From contig NZ_JFKC01000020.1 in the NCBI RefSeq assembly GCF_002115805.1, forward strand, positions 1-64,000: a DNA stretch of 64,000 bases, read 5' to 3'. Position 1 is the stretch's first letter; each line of letters opens with the position of its first letter. The DNA is from Marivita geojedonensis. GTDB lineage: Bacteria > Pseudomonadota > Alphaproteobacteria > Rhodobacterales > Rhodobacteraceae. Shown here in pieces: positions 44,040 to 53,149 of the stretch. A program made the translations under genes and the position numbers. The notes under the pieces were generated by a model. It searched no databases, was not told the DNA's origin, and worked only from the letters and a program-made list of their open reading frames with translations.

Positions 44040-44558
44040 TCAGGCGGCTGCCGGCGCGCGCGATGTCAGAACATCGCCAACCTGCTTTGCGGCGGCAAGC
44101 TCATCACCACCCGAGGTCGCAGCCACTTCGCGTGTCAGACGCTCAAGCGCCGCTTCGTACAGCTGACGTTCCGAATAGCTCTGCTCACGCTGGTCATCGG
44201 CGCGATGCAGATCCCGCACGACTTCCGCAATCGCGATCAGATCGCCGGAATTGATCTTCTGTTCGTATTCCTGCGCGCGGCGCGACCACATCGCCCGCTT
44301 GACCTTGGCCTTCCCCTTCAGCGTCTTCATCGCCTGGCTCACCACATCCGGAGAACTCAGGGAACGCATACCGATTTCCGTCGCCTTGTGCGTCGGCACG
44401 CGGAGGGTCATCTTGTCCTTCTCAAAAGAGATCACGAACAGCTCAAGCGTGATGCCTGCGATTTCCTGTTCTTCGATGGACACGATCTGACCGACACCAT
44501 GGGCCGGGTAAACCACATAATCATTCGGGCGGAATTCGGATTTTTTCGACTTGCTCAT
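44040..44558 (-). CDS. carD: CarD family transcriptional regulator
   Basis: CarD binds RNA polymerase beta and stabilises the open complex, mainly at rRNA and other growth-related promoters. The 172-residue protein has the N-terminal RNAP-interaction Tudor-like domain (YVVYPAHGVGQIVSIEEQEI...LFVISFEKDKMTLRVPTHK) and a helical C-terminal domain (KAKVKRAMWSRRAQEYEQKI) that inserts a Trp into the promoter minor groove; this Trp is present. It leads a minus-strand order carD then, upstream, fdxA-S4-helicase, which I know as conserved in alphaproteobacteria. Confidence 0.93.
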   Translation of the reverse strand: MSKSKKSEFRPNDYVVYPAHGVGQIVSIEEQEIAGITLELFVISFEKDKMTLRVPTHKATEIGMRSLSSPDVVSQAMKTLKGKAKVKRAMWSRRAQEYEQKINSGDLIAIAEVVRDLHRADDQREQSYSERQLYEAALERLTREVAATSGGDELAAAKQVGDVLTSRAPAAA

Positions 44559-44831
44559 TCAGAACCTTCCTTGGCGTGCACCCGTGCGACACAGACAAAA
44601 ATAACGAACGGAAGCAGCGCTTCCGGTCGTTTGGCTTCAACATATCAAGACAAGCTTATGTCAGCTCTTATCCCTGCGCCTGATGGCGCGTATCCCACAG
44701 GTGTAGATTGTGACGGGACTATAACACAAAAAGGGGCACAGCGGTAGTGGCGCGCCAAGACGGCGATTCGGATGTGGAATCAAAGAGTTGCGCAACTCAC
44801 TTCAGCCGAGTCGCGCCGAACTTCCGAATCA

Positions 44832-45170
44832 TCAACCGCCTTCGCCAGGCGCTTCAGAGAAGTATTTCTCGAGCTTACCGCTCTCGCCGTCCCGCTCTTC
44901 CGCTTCGGGAAGCGGGTCTTTCTTCGTGATGATCACCGGCCAAAGCTCGGCATATTTCCGGTTGAACTCAACCCATTTGTCCATGTCCGGCTCGGTGTCG
45001 GGACGGATCGCATCCGCCGGACATTCGGGTTCGCACACACCACAATCGATACATTCATCGGGGTGAATGACCAGCATGTTTTCGCCTTCGTAGAAGCAAT
45101 CCACCGGGCATACCTCAACGCAGTCGGTGTATTTGCAGGCAATACAGGCATCATTCACAATGTAAGTCAT
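44832..45170 (-). CDS. fdxA: 7Fe-type ferredoxin FdxA
   Basis: This 112-residue ferredoxin carries one [3Fe-4S] and one [4Fe-4S] cluster. Visible cysteines: [21 protein letters not shown] at the N-terminus (the first motif has the longer CX7C form that gives a 3Fe cluster) and [16 protein letters not shown]. The C-terminal part ([19 protein letters not shown]) is the usual 7Fe extension. It is 273 bases upstream of carD and 49 bases after the S4 gene. Confidence 0.95.
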   Translation of the reverse strand: MTYIVNDACIACKYTDCVEVCPVDCFYEGENMLVIHPDECIDCGVCEPECPADAIRPDTEPDMDKWVEFNRKYAELWPVIITKKDPLPEAEERDGESGKLEKYFSEAPGEGG

Positions 45171-45219
45171 GCGCGTCTTCCATCACTCGTTCGACCGCTA
45201 GCTAAGCCACTCGCGAAAA

Positions 45220-45600
45220 TCATTCAAGAAGGTCTGTCCGGGTTTGTTGCAAAGCGCGACGATCTTTCTTCGTCGGTCGCCCTTTGCCTTCAAAACGAGG
45301 CACTTGCGGTGCAGCCTCACGCGGCTTGGGAGGATCGAGGTCCTCATACAGCATTTGTGCCTCAGGCGCAGGTCCGCGCCGCTCTCCCATCGCCACAACC
45401 CGGATCACCCGGACGTCATTGGCCTGCGGAAAGGTCAGCACATCCAATGCGCTGACCATATAGGCCGGCTTCGAAATCGGCTGTCCGTTCACCCGCAGCT
45501 TTCCCGCAGACACGACCTTGGCAGCAAGGCTGCGCGTCTTGAAGAAACGCGCATGCCACAGCCACTTGTCGATCCGCAGTTTCTGGGCCGGTTCGCTCAA
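45220..45600 (-). CDS. S4-domain RNA-binding protein (Hsp15-like)
   Basis: This 126-residue protein opens with LRIDKWLWHARFFKTRSLAA, the S4 domain that binds structured RNA, followed by a short domain with VNGQPISKPAYMV and a basic, proline-rich tail (RFEGKGRPTKKDRRALQQTR). Hsp15/HslR rescues stalled 50S-nascent-chain complexes. Its start is one base after the helicase stop, so it is probably translated by coupling to the helicase, linking both to RNA handling. Confidence 0.92.
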   Translation of the reverse strand: MSEPAQKLRIDKWLWHARFFKTRSLAAKVVSAGKLRVNGQPISKPAYMVSALDVLTFPQANDVRVIRVVAMGERRGPAPEAQMLYEDLDPPKPREAAPQVPRFEGKGRPTKKDRRALQQTRTDLLE

Positions 45601-45601
45601 C

Positions 45602-48469
45602 TCAGTCCTTGGACTTCAGCCCCATGAGGGCCGCTGCAAAAGGATTGTCCGGGTCGATCTGCTTTTCCTTCTTGGGCGGGCGCGCCTGGAAGGTCTTTGC
45701 TCCGGCATCCCGAGGCTGGCCCTTGCCTTTCGGCTTGCCTTTGCCCCGCGGACGGTCGCCCTGCGGTTTGCCACCCTCACGGCGCCCCTTGTTGCCATCA
45801 CGGCGGGGTTGCCGCTCCGGTCGGGTTCCCCGCCAGGTGAAGACATAGAACACCTCGGTCTCCGGGCCCGCAACAGCCGCATCGGGTGCCGCACCAGGGT
45901 CGATCTCGGTCTCGGAATTGGTCGGAACCGGCGTATCGCCACCCTCAGCGGGTGCTTCCTCTGCGCCCGACGCTCCATCTTGCGCCGCATCCATCACGGG
46001 CGTATCGTCGGCGGGAACAGCGCCGTCGGCGGTCGCATCCTGTTTTTCGGCAACAGCGGCATCGGCTTCCGGCACAACCGCATCAACGGCACGCACCTTC
46101 TCACGCTCACTTTTTTCGGCCTTATAGCCAAGGCCCCCCATCAGATCGGCGAACTGCTCCAGCGTCAGACCGGTGATCGACAGCATGTCGGGATTAGCCT
46201 CGAACCCACCCCGGCTGTCCTGCGCGCGCAGAAGGTCCGCTAGACGTTCCAGCATGTCGATACGGATCGCGCGCTCGCCCGCCGCGCGGTAGCCCGATAC
46301 GGTGTGATGTTCTGCCGGCGTACCGGGCGTGTTCGGCACGGTGACAAGCCCCGGAGGCGGCGCTTCCGGAAACACGTCGAGGTTCTTGGCAAGGCTCCAG
46401 AGCACCAGCCGCAGCCGCGTCGGCGCGGGTTTGAGCAACAGCGGCATGAAGATCGTGAACTGACCGAACCGGATGCCATGCTTGCGCAGCATTCCGCGCG
46501 CATCCTGATCCAGCGCTTTCACATCGTCTGCGACGTCGGCGCGCGGCAGGATGCCCATCGCCTCGACCATGCGGAAGGCAAAGCCCCGCGCCAGACCGTT
46601 CAGCGTTTCATCCTTCTGAAGGTTGATCAGAGGCTCGAACAGCGCCGCGATCTTGCGGTCAATGAAATGCTGCAACCGGCGCTGCACCTTCTGAGCCACA
46701 TCCGGCCCCGCCTCTTCATCGACAAAGGCAACCACACGCGGCTTCAGAGGATCATCCCCGGCGGTCAGCTTGCCCACCGCCTGATCACCCCACATGAGGC
46801 CACCCTGCTCGGTGAAATCCATCTCGGTATCGGGCGCATTGTAGAACCGGTCCGCACGCAGATGGAAATGAGGAGCAAGCGCCTGCATCGAAGCCGTCTT
46901 CAGCGTCTTGGCTTCCTGCCCGGTTGCATCCTTGTCCTGGCGGAACCGGAACCCTTCGAGCCTGCCGACGAATTCGCCTTCGACGGTGACTTCACCTTTG
47001 TCATTCACTTCGGCCAAAAGGGCCTCCTTCTGCTTCAACCGGCGCAAGAGCACGGATGTGCGCCGGTCAACAAATCTTTGGGTCAGGCGCTCGTGCAGCG
47101 CGTCCGACAGTCGGTCTTCTACAGCGCGTGTCAGGCCGCGCCAATGGCTTTCGTCATGTACCCAGCCTTTCCGCTGCGCGACATAGGTCCATGTGCGGAT
47201 ATACGCCAATCGTTTCGACAGCGTGTCAATGTCGCCATCTGTCCGGTCGATCCTGTTGACCTGCCGTCCAAGAAAGTCATCCGGGATGGCGCCGCGCTGG
47301 TGCAGATGCCCGTAGATAACCTCCAGAAGCCCGGCATGTTCCGCGTGACTGATGCCCCGGAAATCGGGAATTCGGCACACATCCCACAAAAGCTGAACCG
47401 ATTTAGGGTCCGACGCCCGCGCCTGCACCTCGGCCACCGTGCTCAGCGCCTTGAGCGCCTGCAGATCGTCCGCTTCGCGCGCCTTGACCAAAAGCTCATC
47501 CGCCGGGCTGGCCTCAAGGGATGCGATCAACGCGTCGATGGAACCAAAGCGCAGATCGGGATTACGCCAGTTCAGCTTGCGAAGTGGCGTGAACCTGTGA
47601 TTGCAGATCGCCTCCGCAACCTCTTCGCTCAACGGGCTGGCTTCGCCCGTCACGCCAAATGTCCCGTTCGACATGCCGCGCCCGGCACGGCCCGCGATCT
47701 GGGCGAGTTCGTTCGGCATCAGCGGACGCATGCGCCGCCCGTCGAATTTGCTCAGCGAGGAAAACGCGACATGGTTGATATCAAGGTTCAGCCCCATCCC
47801 GATGGCATCGGTCGCCACCAGAAAATCCACTTCGCCATTCTGATAGAGATCGACCTGCGCATTTCGCGTACGCGGCGACAACGCCCCCATCACCACCGCC
47901 GCACCGCCTTTCTGGCGGCGCAGCAGTTCCGCAATGGCGTAGACGTTTTCGACAGAGAACCCCACGATGGCCGTGCGTGGCTGCAGGCGGCTGATCTTTT
48001 TCGATCCGGTATAGACCAGCTGGCTCATCCGCTCCCGGCGCACGAATTCGCAGCCCGGGACCAGTTCGGCAATCGGCCCGCGCATGGTGTCGGAACCCAT
48101 GAACAGCGTTTCGTGAAGCCCGCGCATCCGCAGGAGACGGTCGGTGAACACATGCCCCCGCTCGGGATCGGCACAAAGCTGGATTTCATCGATCCCGACG
48201 AAATCGCAGCCCATTCCTTCGGGCATCGCCTCGACGGTACACACCCAATACTGCGCCCGCGGCGGGACGATCCGCTCCTCACCGGTGACCAGCGCCACGA
48301 CGGACGGCCCCCGCGCCGCGACGATCTTGTCATAGACCTCGCGCGCCAACAGCCGCAGCGGCAAGCCGATCATGCCGGTGCGATAGCCCAGCATCCGTTC
48401 TATCGCATAATGGGTTTTGCCCGTGTTGGTCGGGCCCAGAATGGCCGCAACCCGCGCATGTCCGGCCAT
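45602..48469 (-). CDS. SUV3-like ATP-dependent RNA helicase
   Basis: This 955-residue Ski2-like superfamily 2 helicase resembles mitochondrial SUV3, the helicase of the mitochondrial degradosome. Walker A GPTNTGKT lies at 12-19, the DEIQ box near 93, motif VI in NELAQIAGRAGRGM, and the SUV3-type C-terminal core follows. From about residue 780 a long low-complexity acidic then Arg/Gly/Lys-rich tail extends it (RREGGKPQGDRPRGKGKPK), suited to RNA binding. The gene is coupled with the S4 gene. Substrate RNA in bacteria is not known to me. Confidence 0.9.
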   Translation of the reverse strand: MAGHARVAAILGPTNTGKTHYAIERMLGYRTGMIGLPLRLLAREVYDKIVAARGPSVVALVTGEERIVPPRAQYWVCTVEAMPEGMGCDFVGIDEIQLCADPERGHVFTDRLLRMRGLHETLFMGSDTMRGPIAELVPGCEFVRRERMSQLVYTGSKKISRLQPRTAIVGFSVENVYAIAELLRRQKGGAAVVMGALSPRTRNAQVDLYQNGEVDFLVATDAIGMGLNLDINHVAFSSLSKFDGRRMRPLMPNELAQIAGRAGRGMSNGTFGVTGEASPLSEEVAEAICNHRFTPLRKLNWRNPDLRFGSIDALIASLEASPADELLVKAREADDLQALKALSTVAEVQARASDPKSVQLLWDVCRIPDFRGISHAEHAGLLEVIYGHLHQRGAIPDDFLGRQVNRIDRTDGDIDTLSKRLAYIRTWTYVAQRKGWVHDESHWRGLTRAVEDRLSDALHERLTQRFVDRRTSVLLRRLKQKEALLAEVNDKGEVTVEGEFVGRLEGFRFRQDKDATGQEAKTLKTASMQALAPHFHLRADRFYNAPDTEMDFTEQGGLMWGDQAVGKLTAGDDPLKPRVVAFVDEEAGPDVAQKVQRRLQHFIDRKIAALFEPLINLQKDETLNGLARGFAFRMVEAMGILPRADVADDVKALDQDARGMLRKHGIRFGQFTIFMPLLLKPAPTRLRLVLWSLAKNLDVFPEAPPPGLVTVPNTPGTPAEHHTVSGYRAAGERAIRIDMLERLADLLRAQDSRGGFEANPDMLSITGLTLEQFADLMGGLGYKAEKSEREKVRAVDAVVPEADAAVAEKQDATADGAVPADDTPVMDAAQDGASGAEEAPAEGGDTPVPTNSETEIDPGAAPDAAVAGPETEVFYVFTWRGTRPERQPRRDGNKGRREGGKPQGDRPRGKGKPKGKGQPRDAGAKTFQARPPKKEKQIDPDNPFAAALMGLKSKD

Positions 48470-48508
48470 GTTGACTGCCCTTTGCCGTCCTGCTCAGACG
48501 TCAGGTGG

Positions 48509-49063
48509 TCAAAGCGTCTGCCCGTTCACCTGCCGCTCCAGCCGCTCCAACGCTTCGATCACATCGGAATCGTGCGGCCTGAGGCTGAGTACCCGCGAAT
48601 AGGCGTCATACGCAAGGTGGGGTTTGTCGACCTGTTCAAAGATCGCGCCCAGACCGCGCAAGGCCCCGAAATGGTCCGGGTTCAGCGCCAGCGTCCGTTC
48701 CAGAGCATCGGCTGCCGGGCCAAACATATCAGCCCGATAGTAGACCAGCGCCAGCGCGTGCCAGCCTTCGGCAAAATCCGGCGCGTGGTCAGTAAGCGCG
48801 GTAAGATGCTCCATCGCAGCCTCGACATTGTCCACGTCAAGCGCGTCCTGCCCCCGTTTCAGCAGCAGATCCATCGCCGCAGAGCCGGATTTGGACCATT
48901 CCTGACGCAGCTGTCGCTCAAGCCGCTCAGCGGCGCGGGCGTCCTCAGCCTGTGCAAGTTGACTCAGCAGATCCTCTGCAGACCCGTCCTGCGCCAACGC
49001 CGGATGCGACACCACAGAGCCCGCAATCAGAAATGCCGCAACGGCAGATTTGAATTTGTTCAT
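48509..49063 (-). CDS. Exported tetratricopeptide-repeat protein
   Basis: This 184-residue protein has a signal peptide (MNKFKSAVAAFLIAGSVVSH, then PALAQ). A charged helix (LAQAEDARAAERLERQLRQE) precedes three TPR motifs (AAMEHLTALTDHAPDFAEGW; LALVYYRADMFGPAADALER; GLGAIFEQVDKPHLAYDAYS). It is probably a periplasmic interaction module. I start at ATG 49063 because GAGG lies six bases upstream; a frame to 49123 would prefix the signal peptide with unlike residues. Confidence 0.87.
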   Translation of the reverse strand: MNKFKSAVAAFLIAGSVVSHPALAQDGSAEDLLSQLAQAEDARAAERLERQLRQEWSKSGSAAMDLLLKRGQDALDVDNVEAAMEHLTALTDHAPDFAEGWHALALVYYRADMFGPAADALERTLALNPDHFGALRGLGAIFEQVDKPHLAYDAYSRVLSLRPHDSDVIEALERLERQVNGQTL

Positions 49064-49153
49064 TGTGAACCTCATAACCAATTTTGAGTTTAGCGCAGGG
49101 CACGGCAAATGCCAGCTTTGCACACAAGGACGCGATCACAAGGAGACGAGCGT

Positions 49154-49444
49154 ATGAGCGATGTTGTGGCACAGGCGGTCACCGCCATGAACGAAAAGCT
49201 GGGCGGCAGCGGCATCGACGGCACCGCACAGTTCAATATCGAAGGCGAAGGCAGCATGGTTGTCGATGGCGACGGCGCGCGCGAGGGCACGGGCGAGGCC
49301 GATGTCACCTTCAACGCCGATGCCGAAACCTATCGCGAAATCTTCGACGGCTCGCTCAATCCGACCTCGGCCTTCATGTCCGGCCGCCTGACCATCGACG
49401 GCGACATGGGCATGGCCATGAAACTGGCGTCCACACTGGCCTGA
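49154..49444 (+). CDS. SCP2 sterol-carrier-like protein
   Basis: This 96-residue single-domain protein has the SCP2 fold pattern: GGSGIDGTAQFNIEGEGSMV, then EADVTFNADAETYREIFDGSLNP and AFMSGRLTIDGDMGMAMKLAS, the last being the hydrophobic-tunnel helix signature. SCP2 domains bind lipids or acyl-CoA in bacteria. Its stop overlaps the start of the hydrolase gene (TGATG), so the pair is translationally coupled, consistent with a shared lipid substrate. Confidence 0.92.
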   Translation: MSDVVAQAVTAMNEKLGGSGIDGTAQFNIEGEGSMVVDGDGAREGTGEADVTFNADAETYREIFDGSLNPTSAFMSGRLTIDGDMGMAMKLASTLA

Positions 49445-50382
49445 TGGCAAATCCCGCGCCGTATCGCGACGATCTGGCCGAAGGGCCGGAGACCCGGGCG
49501 TTCTGGCTGCGCACCTCGGACGGGGTGCGCATCAGGGTGTCTCATGCTGCGGCGCAATCGGCCAAGGGGACGGTGTTCATCCTTCCCGGGCGCACGGAAT
49601 ACATCGAGAAATACGGCCGCAACGCCCGCGATTTCGTGGCGGCCGGGTTCGACACGGTCATCGTGGACTGGCGCGGTCAGGGCATGGCTGACCGGATCGG
49701 ACCGAATCCCATGGTCGGCCATGTCGGAACCTTCCTCGACTTCCAGAAGGACTGGTCGGCGATCCAGCGCTTTGCCCGCGACCGCGATCTGCCGCGACCC
49801 TGGCACATGGTCGCGCACTCCATGGGCGGCTGCATCGGCCTGCGTGCTCTGATGTCCGGCTCCGACATGGCCTCCGTCATGTTCAGCGGTCCCATGTGGG
49901 GGATCAAGATGTCGGGACACCTGCGACCCGTGGCATGGACGCTGACGCGTCTGGCCCACCTTCTTGGGCAGGGCCACCGCCTCGCGCCCGGAACCTCGAT
50001 CAAAAGCTACCCCGGCACCGAACCGTTCGAAGACAATCTCCTGACGTCGGACCCGGACATGTTCGACTACATGCGCCACCATGTCGAGGCAGAGCCGCAA
50101 TTCGGGCTGGGCGGTCCGTCATACACCTGGCTGATGACGGCGCTGCAGGAATGCAACGCGCTTGCGACGATGCCTTCTCCTGCGATCCCGGCTCTGTGTT
50201 TCGTCGGCTCGAACGAGCGCATTGTCGACACCACGCGCATCCGTGAACGCATGACCAACTGGAAAGGCGGGAAACTCCTCCTCGTTGATGGTGCCGAACA
50301 CGAAGTGCTGATGGAAAACGCCAACACCCGCCGTCAGGTGACGGGCGCAGCGGTCTCCCTGTTCTCGAGCTTCAAAGCCTAG
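49444..50382 (+). CDS. Alpha/beta hydrolase, lysophospholipase/monoacylglycerol-lipase-like
   Basis: This 312-residue alpha/beta-fold enzyme resembles PldB/monoacylglycerol lipases. The oxyanion-hole region is FILPGRTEYIEKY, the nucleophile elbow is AHSMGG near residue 124, and the distal His is in VDGAEHEVLME near 285; the acid probably lies in GSNERIVDT, where the usual Asp is shifted. It has no signal peptide. Coupling to the SCP2 gene suggests lipid delivery to the enzyme. It is convergent with the aldolase gene and overlaps it by four bases. Confidence 0.88.
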   Translation: MANPAPYRDDLAEGPETRAFWLRTSDGVRIRVSHAAAQSAKGTVFILPGRTEYIEKYGRNARDFVAAGFDTVIVDWRGQGMADRIGPNPMVGHVGTFLDFQKDWSAIQRFARDRDLPRPWHMVAHSMGGCIGLRALMSGSDMASVMFSGPMWGIKMSGHLRPVAWTLTRLAHLLGQGHRLAPGTSIKSYPGTEPFEDNLLTSDPDMFDYMRHHVEAEPQFGLGGPSYTWLMTALQECNALATMPSPAIPALCFVGSNERIVDTTRIRERMTNWKGGKLLLVDGAEHEVLMENANTRRQVTGAAVSLFSSFKA

Positions 50383-51149
50383 ACCTTGCCGATCTCATGC
50401 ACTCCGCGCGCCTCGGCCGTGGCGCCGGCGCGCATCCACGAATGCTCGGACGAGATGAAAAAGCAGCTCATCCCGTAGCTCGACCATTCCAGCGCCTTCT
50501 GCGCGTTGGCCACCCAGGACACATAGGCCTTTCCAGCGGCATCCGCCGCCTTGCCCACCCGTTCCATCGCTGAGAACAGCTCGTCTGACGCCTGGCTGTC
50601 ATGCCCGTAGCCAACCGAAAGGTCCGCCGGCCCTAGAAACAAAGCGTCGATCCCCTCGGTCGCGGCAATTGCCTCGCAGGCCTCCACGCCCTCCGGCTCT
50701 TCGATCTGCGCCATGACCACCGTTTCCTCGTGCGACCGGGCCAGCAGGTCAGGCATCGACTGCGTGGCATAGCCCGCCCATCGGGTCGACCCGGCAAAGC
50801 CGCGGCCGCCCCGCCCGAACCGCGCCGCCCGTGCCACATCCGCGGCCTTGGCGGCACTGTCCACATGCGGCACGACAATCCCGACAGCGCCACAGTCCAG
50901 CGCCTGCAACACCTCTCGGGCCGAACTGTCCCCGACCCGAACCAGCACCGGAAAATCCAGCGCACGCCCCATCGCGCAGCAGGCATCGATTGCGCTCCGG
51001 TCAAACGGCGCGTGTTCGGCATCCAGACAGACAAAATCCAGCTCGGACTGCGCCAGAACCTCGATCAGCTGATAGGCAGGCGTTTTCAGAAACGTGCCCG
51101 CCAAAGGCACGCGCGACACGAGGCGTTGACGAAATCCGGCAATCTGCAT
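50379..51149 (-). CDS. HpcH/HpaI-type aldolase
   Basis: This 256-residue TIM-barrel metal-dependent (class II) aldolase resembles 4-hydroxy-2-oxoheptanedioate aldolase. Visible: GTFLKTPAYQLIEVLAQSEL, FVCLDAEHAPFDRSAID with the metal-near residues, GIVVPHVDSAAKA, and MAQIEEPEGVEA followed by FLGPADLSVGYG, the pyruvate-binding set. Direction of use (cleavage or condensation) and substrate are open. I start at ATG 51149; the frame to 51515 runs antisense across the next gene and is not real. Confidence 0.9.
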   Translation of the reverse strand: MQIAGFRQRLVSRVPLAGTFLKTPAYQLIEVLAQSELDFVCLDAEHAPFDRSAIDACCAMGRALDFPVLVRVGDSSAREVLQALDCGAVGIVVPHVDSAAKAADVARAARFGRGGRGFAGSTRWAGYATQSMPDLLARSHEETVVMAQIEEPEGVEACEAIAATEGIDALFLGPADLSVGYGHDSQASDELFSAMERVGKAADAAGKAYVSWVANAQKALEWSSYGMSCFFISSEHSWMRAGATAEARGVHEIGKV

Positions 51150-51245
51150 GGATGGCTCCTGATGGTCTGGTCTGCCCACCCTACGCCGCAGGTGACGCTT
51201 GGCAAGCCTCTGGCGCCGGGGTGTTTCGCTCCTATACTCAACGGC

Positions 51246-52268
51246 ATGGCCAATCCCGTCCTCAGCTTCACCGACCGTGGTATCTACTGCGCCGCAGGCG
51301 ATTTCTACATCGACCCATGGCGCCCGGTGGACCGCGCGCTCATCACTCACGGCCATGCCGACCACGCCCGACCAGGTCATCGCCGCTATCTCTGTACCGA
51401 GGGCTGTGCACCGGTCATGCGCCATCGCCTCGGCACAATCACCGTCGACACGGTCAAATTCGGCGAAGCCCGCAGGATTGGCGATGCACAGGTTTCCTTC
51501 CACCCGGCGGGCCACTTACCCGGCTCCGCCCAGATCCGGGTTGAGGTCGGAGGGGAAGTCTGGGTCGCGTCCGGTGACTACAAAGTGGCGCAGGATGGCC
51601 TGTCCGAACCCTTCGAGCCCGTCAGATGTCACAGCTTCATAACCGAATGCACCTTCGGCCTGCCCGTGTTCAAATGGGAGGATCAGGCCCATGTGGCCAA
51701 AGACCTGAACGCGTGGTGGTCAGCAAATGCCGCAGAGGGCAAAACCTCGATCCTCGGCGCCTATTCGCTTGGCAAGGCGCAGCGGCTTCTTGCGATGATC
51801 GACCCGCAGATCGCCCCGATCCTGACCCATGCCGCCGTTGAAAACACCAACGCGGTGCTGCGCGGACAGGGCTACCGGCTGCCCGACACCATTCAGGTCA
51901 CTCCTGACACGAATCCCAAAGACCACAAAGGCGCCCTTGTCATCGCCCCGCCATCGGCGCTCGGGTCTCAATGGGCCCGCCGATTTGGCCTGTCTTCGAC
52001 CGCTTTCGCTTCGGGATGGATGCGCCTGAGAGGGGTCCGCCGCCGCCGCGCGGCCGACCGGGGGTTTGTGGTCTCGGATCATGCCGATTGGAACGGTCTG
52101 ATGCAAGCCATCTCGGAAACACAGGCAGAAAACATATTTGTTACTCATGGTTATACCGACATCTTCGCGCGATGGCTGAAGACGCAGGGATATAACGCTC
52201 AGGTGCTCAGGACAGAGTTCGGCACGGACGAAGATGACACCGACACCCCGACAGGAGATGCCGCATGA
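51246..52268 (+). CDS. Ligase-associated DNA exonuclease (MBL/beta-CASP-like)
   Basis: This 340-residue protein belongs to the group of MBL-fold exonucleases found next to ATP-dependent DNA ligases. The metal motif HGHADHAR lies near residue 34, with FHPAGHLPGSAQI and VASGDYKV near 85-110 and SDHADW near 280. Family proteins take part with the ligase and Lhr-type helicase in a DNA repair set; the helicase gene is not in this window. Its stop overlaps the start of an esterase gene, which is then coupled to the ligase. Confidence 0.9.
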   Translation: MANPVLSFTDRGIYCAAGDFYIDPWRPVDRALITHGHADHARPGHRRYLCTEGCAPVMRHRLGTITVDTVKFGEARRIGDAQVSFHPAGHLPGSAQIRVEVGGEVWVASGDYKVAQDGLSEPFEPVRCHSFITECTFGLPVFKWEDQAHVAKDLNAWWSANAAEGKTSILGAYSLGKAQRLLAMIDPQIAPILTHAAVENTNAVLRGQGYRLPDTIQVTPDTNPKDHKGALVIAPPSALGSQWARRFGLSSTAFASGWMRLRGVRRRRAADRGFVVSDHADWNGLMQAISETQAENIFVTHGYTDIFARWLKTQGYNAQVLRTEFGTDEDDTDTPTGDAA

Positions 52269-53149
52269 CCGATCTGACGCGCGCCGACCGTTTCTTTCGC
52301 TGGCAGGCCCGGAATATCGAGCGGCGTACCCTGCACCTCGTCGCGTCGCAGCCCCTCTTGCGCCGCATCTTCGCTCTGTCGGCCCCGCTTGGGGCATCGA
52401 TCCCGAAGGACATGCCGCCGAAAGAAGACGCCAACGGCGCGCTTTGGTTTACCCCGCCCGAAGCAGGGTCAGACGCGCCGCTGCTGATGTATGTGCATGG
52501 CGGTGGTTTCACCATCGGCGGCCCAAGGACCCATGCCGCACTGGTGGCCCATCTTGCGCGCGCCGCGGGGATGCGCGCCGTCGCCATACGATACCGGCTT
52601 GCCCCGGAACACCCGTTCCCTGCCGCCCGTGACGACGCGATTGCGGCATACGACAGGCTCGTCGCGGCTGGGACACCTCCGGCAGCGCTGTGCGGCGACA
52701 GCGCGGGCGGCTGTCTCGCGCTTCAGGTGGCGCAACACGCCCGCGACAGTGGCACCGTTCAGCCCAAGGCGCTTGGGCTGATCGCCCCCATTGCCGATCT
52801 TTCCGGCGACATTGCCTCGCGGTTCGACACGGCCGAGGACGAGATCCTGATCCCGCCCGCATGGCCCCGACGACTGCTGACCAGCTACCTTGCCGGCATC
52901 GACCCCACAGATCCTGCCGTGTCTCCCCTGCTGGGTGATCTGAGCAATCTGCCGCCAACGATGATACAGGCGGCCACGGGCGAAGCGCTGGCCCAGGACG
53001 CCAAACGGCTTGAGACGGCGATGAATGACGTAACACTCGACCTTTGGCCGGGGCTGGCCCATGTCTGGCATCTGCACGCCGGGTACTCGCGCGTGGCCAA
53101 CGATGCACTGCAGCGGTTGGGGGCGTTCCTGCGGAACACCATCGGATGA
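52265..53149 (+). CDS. Alpha/beta hydrolase of the hormone-sensitive-lipase type
   Basis: This 294-residue esterase has the HSL signature: oxyanion-hole HGGGFTIGGP near residue 78, nucleophile GDSAGGC near 143, acid in DEILIPPAW or nearby, and His in LAHVWHLHAG near 260. It opens with a basic helix (DRFFRWQARNIERRTLHLVA). It is translationally coupled on both sides (ATGA overlaps) between the DNA exonuclease and the DNA ligase, although its activity is unrelated to DNA repair as far as known. Confidence 0.88.
   Translation: MTDLTRADRFFRWQARNIERRTLHLVASQPLLRRIFALSAPLGASIPKDMPPKEDANGALWFTPPEAGSDAPLLMYVHGGGFTIGGPRTHAALVAHLARAAGMRAVAIRYRLAPEHPFPAARDDAIAAYDRLVAAGTPPAALCGDSAGGCLALQVAQHARDSGTVQPKALGLIAPIADLSGDIASRFDTAEDEILIPPAWPRRLLTSYLAGIDPTDPAVSPLLGDLSNLPPTMIQAATGEALAQDAKRLETAMNDVTLDLWPGLAHVWHLHAGYSRVANDALQRLGAFLRNTIG

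Noticed and set aside
50379-51515. Long extension of the aldolase frame (378 codons)
   Set aside because: The part beyond 51149 lies antisense over the exonuclease gene and lacks aldolase resemblance.
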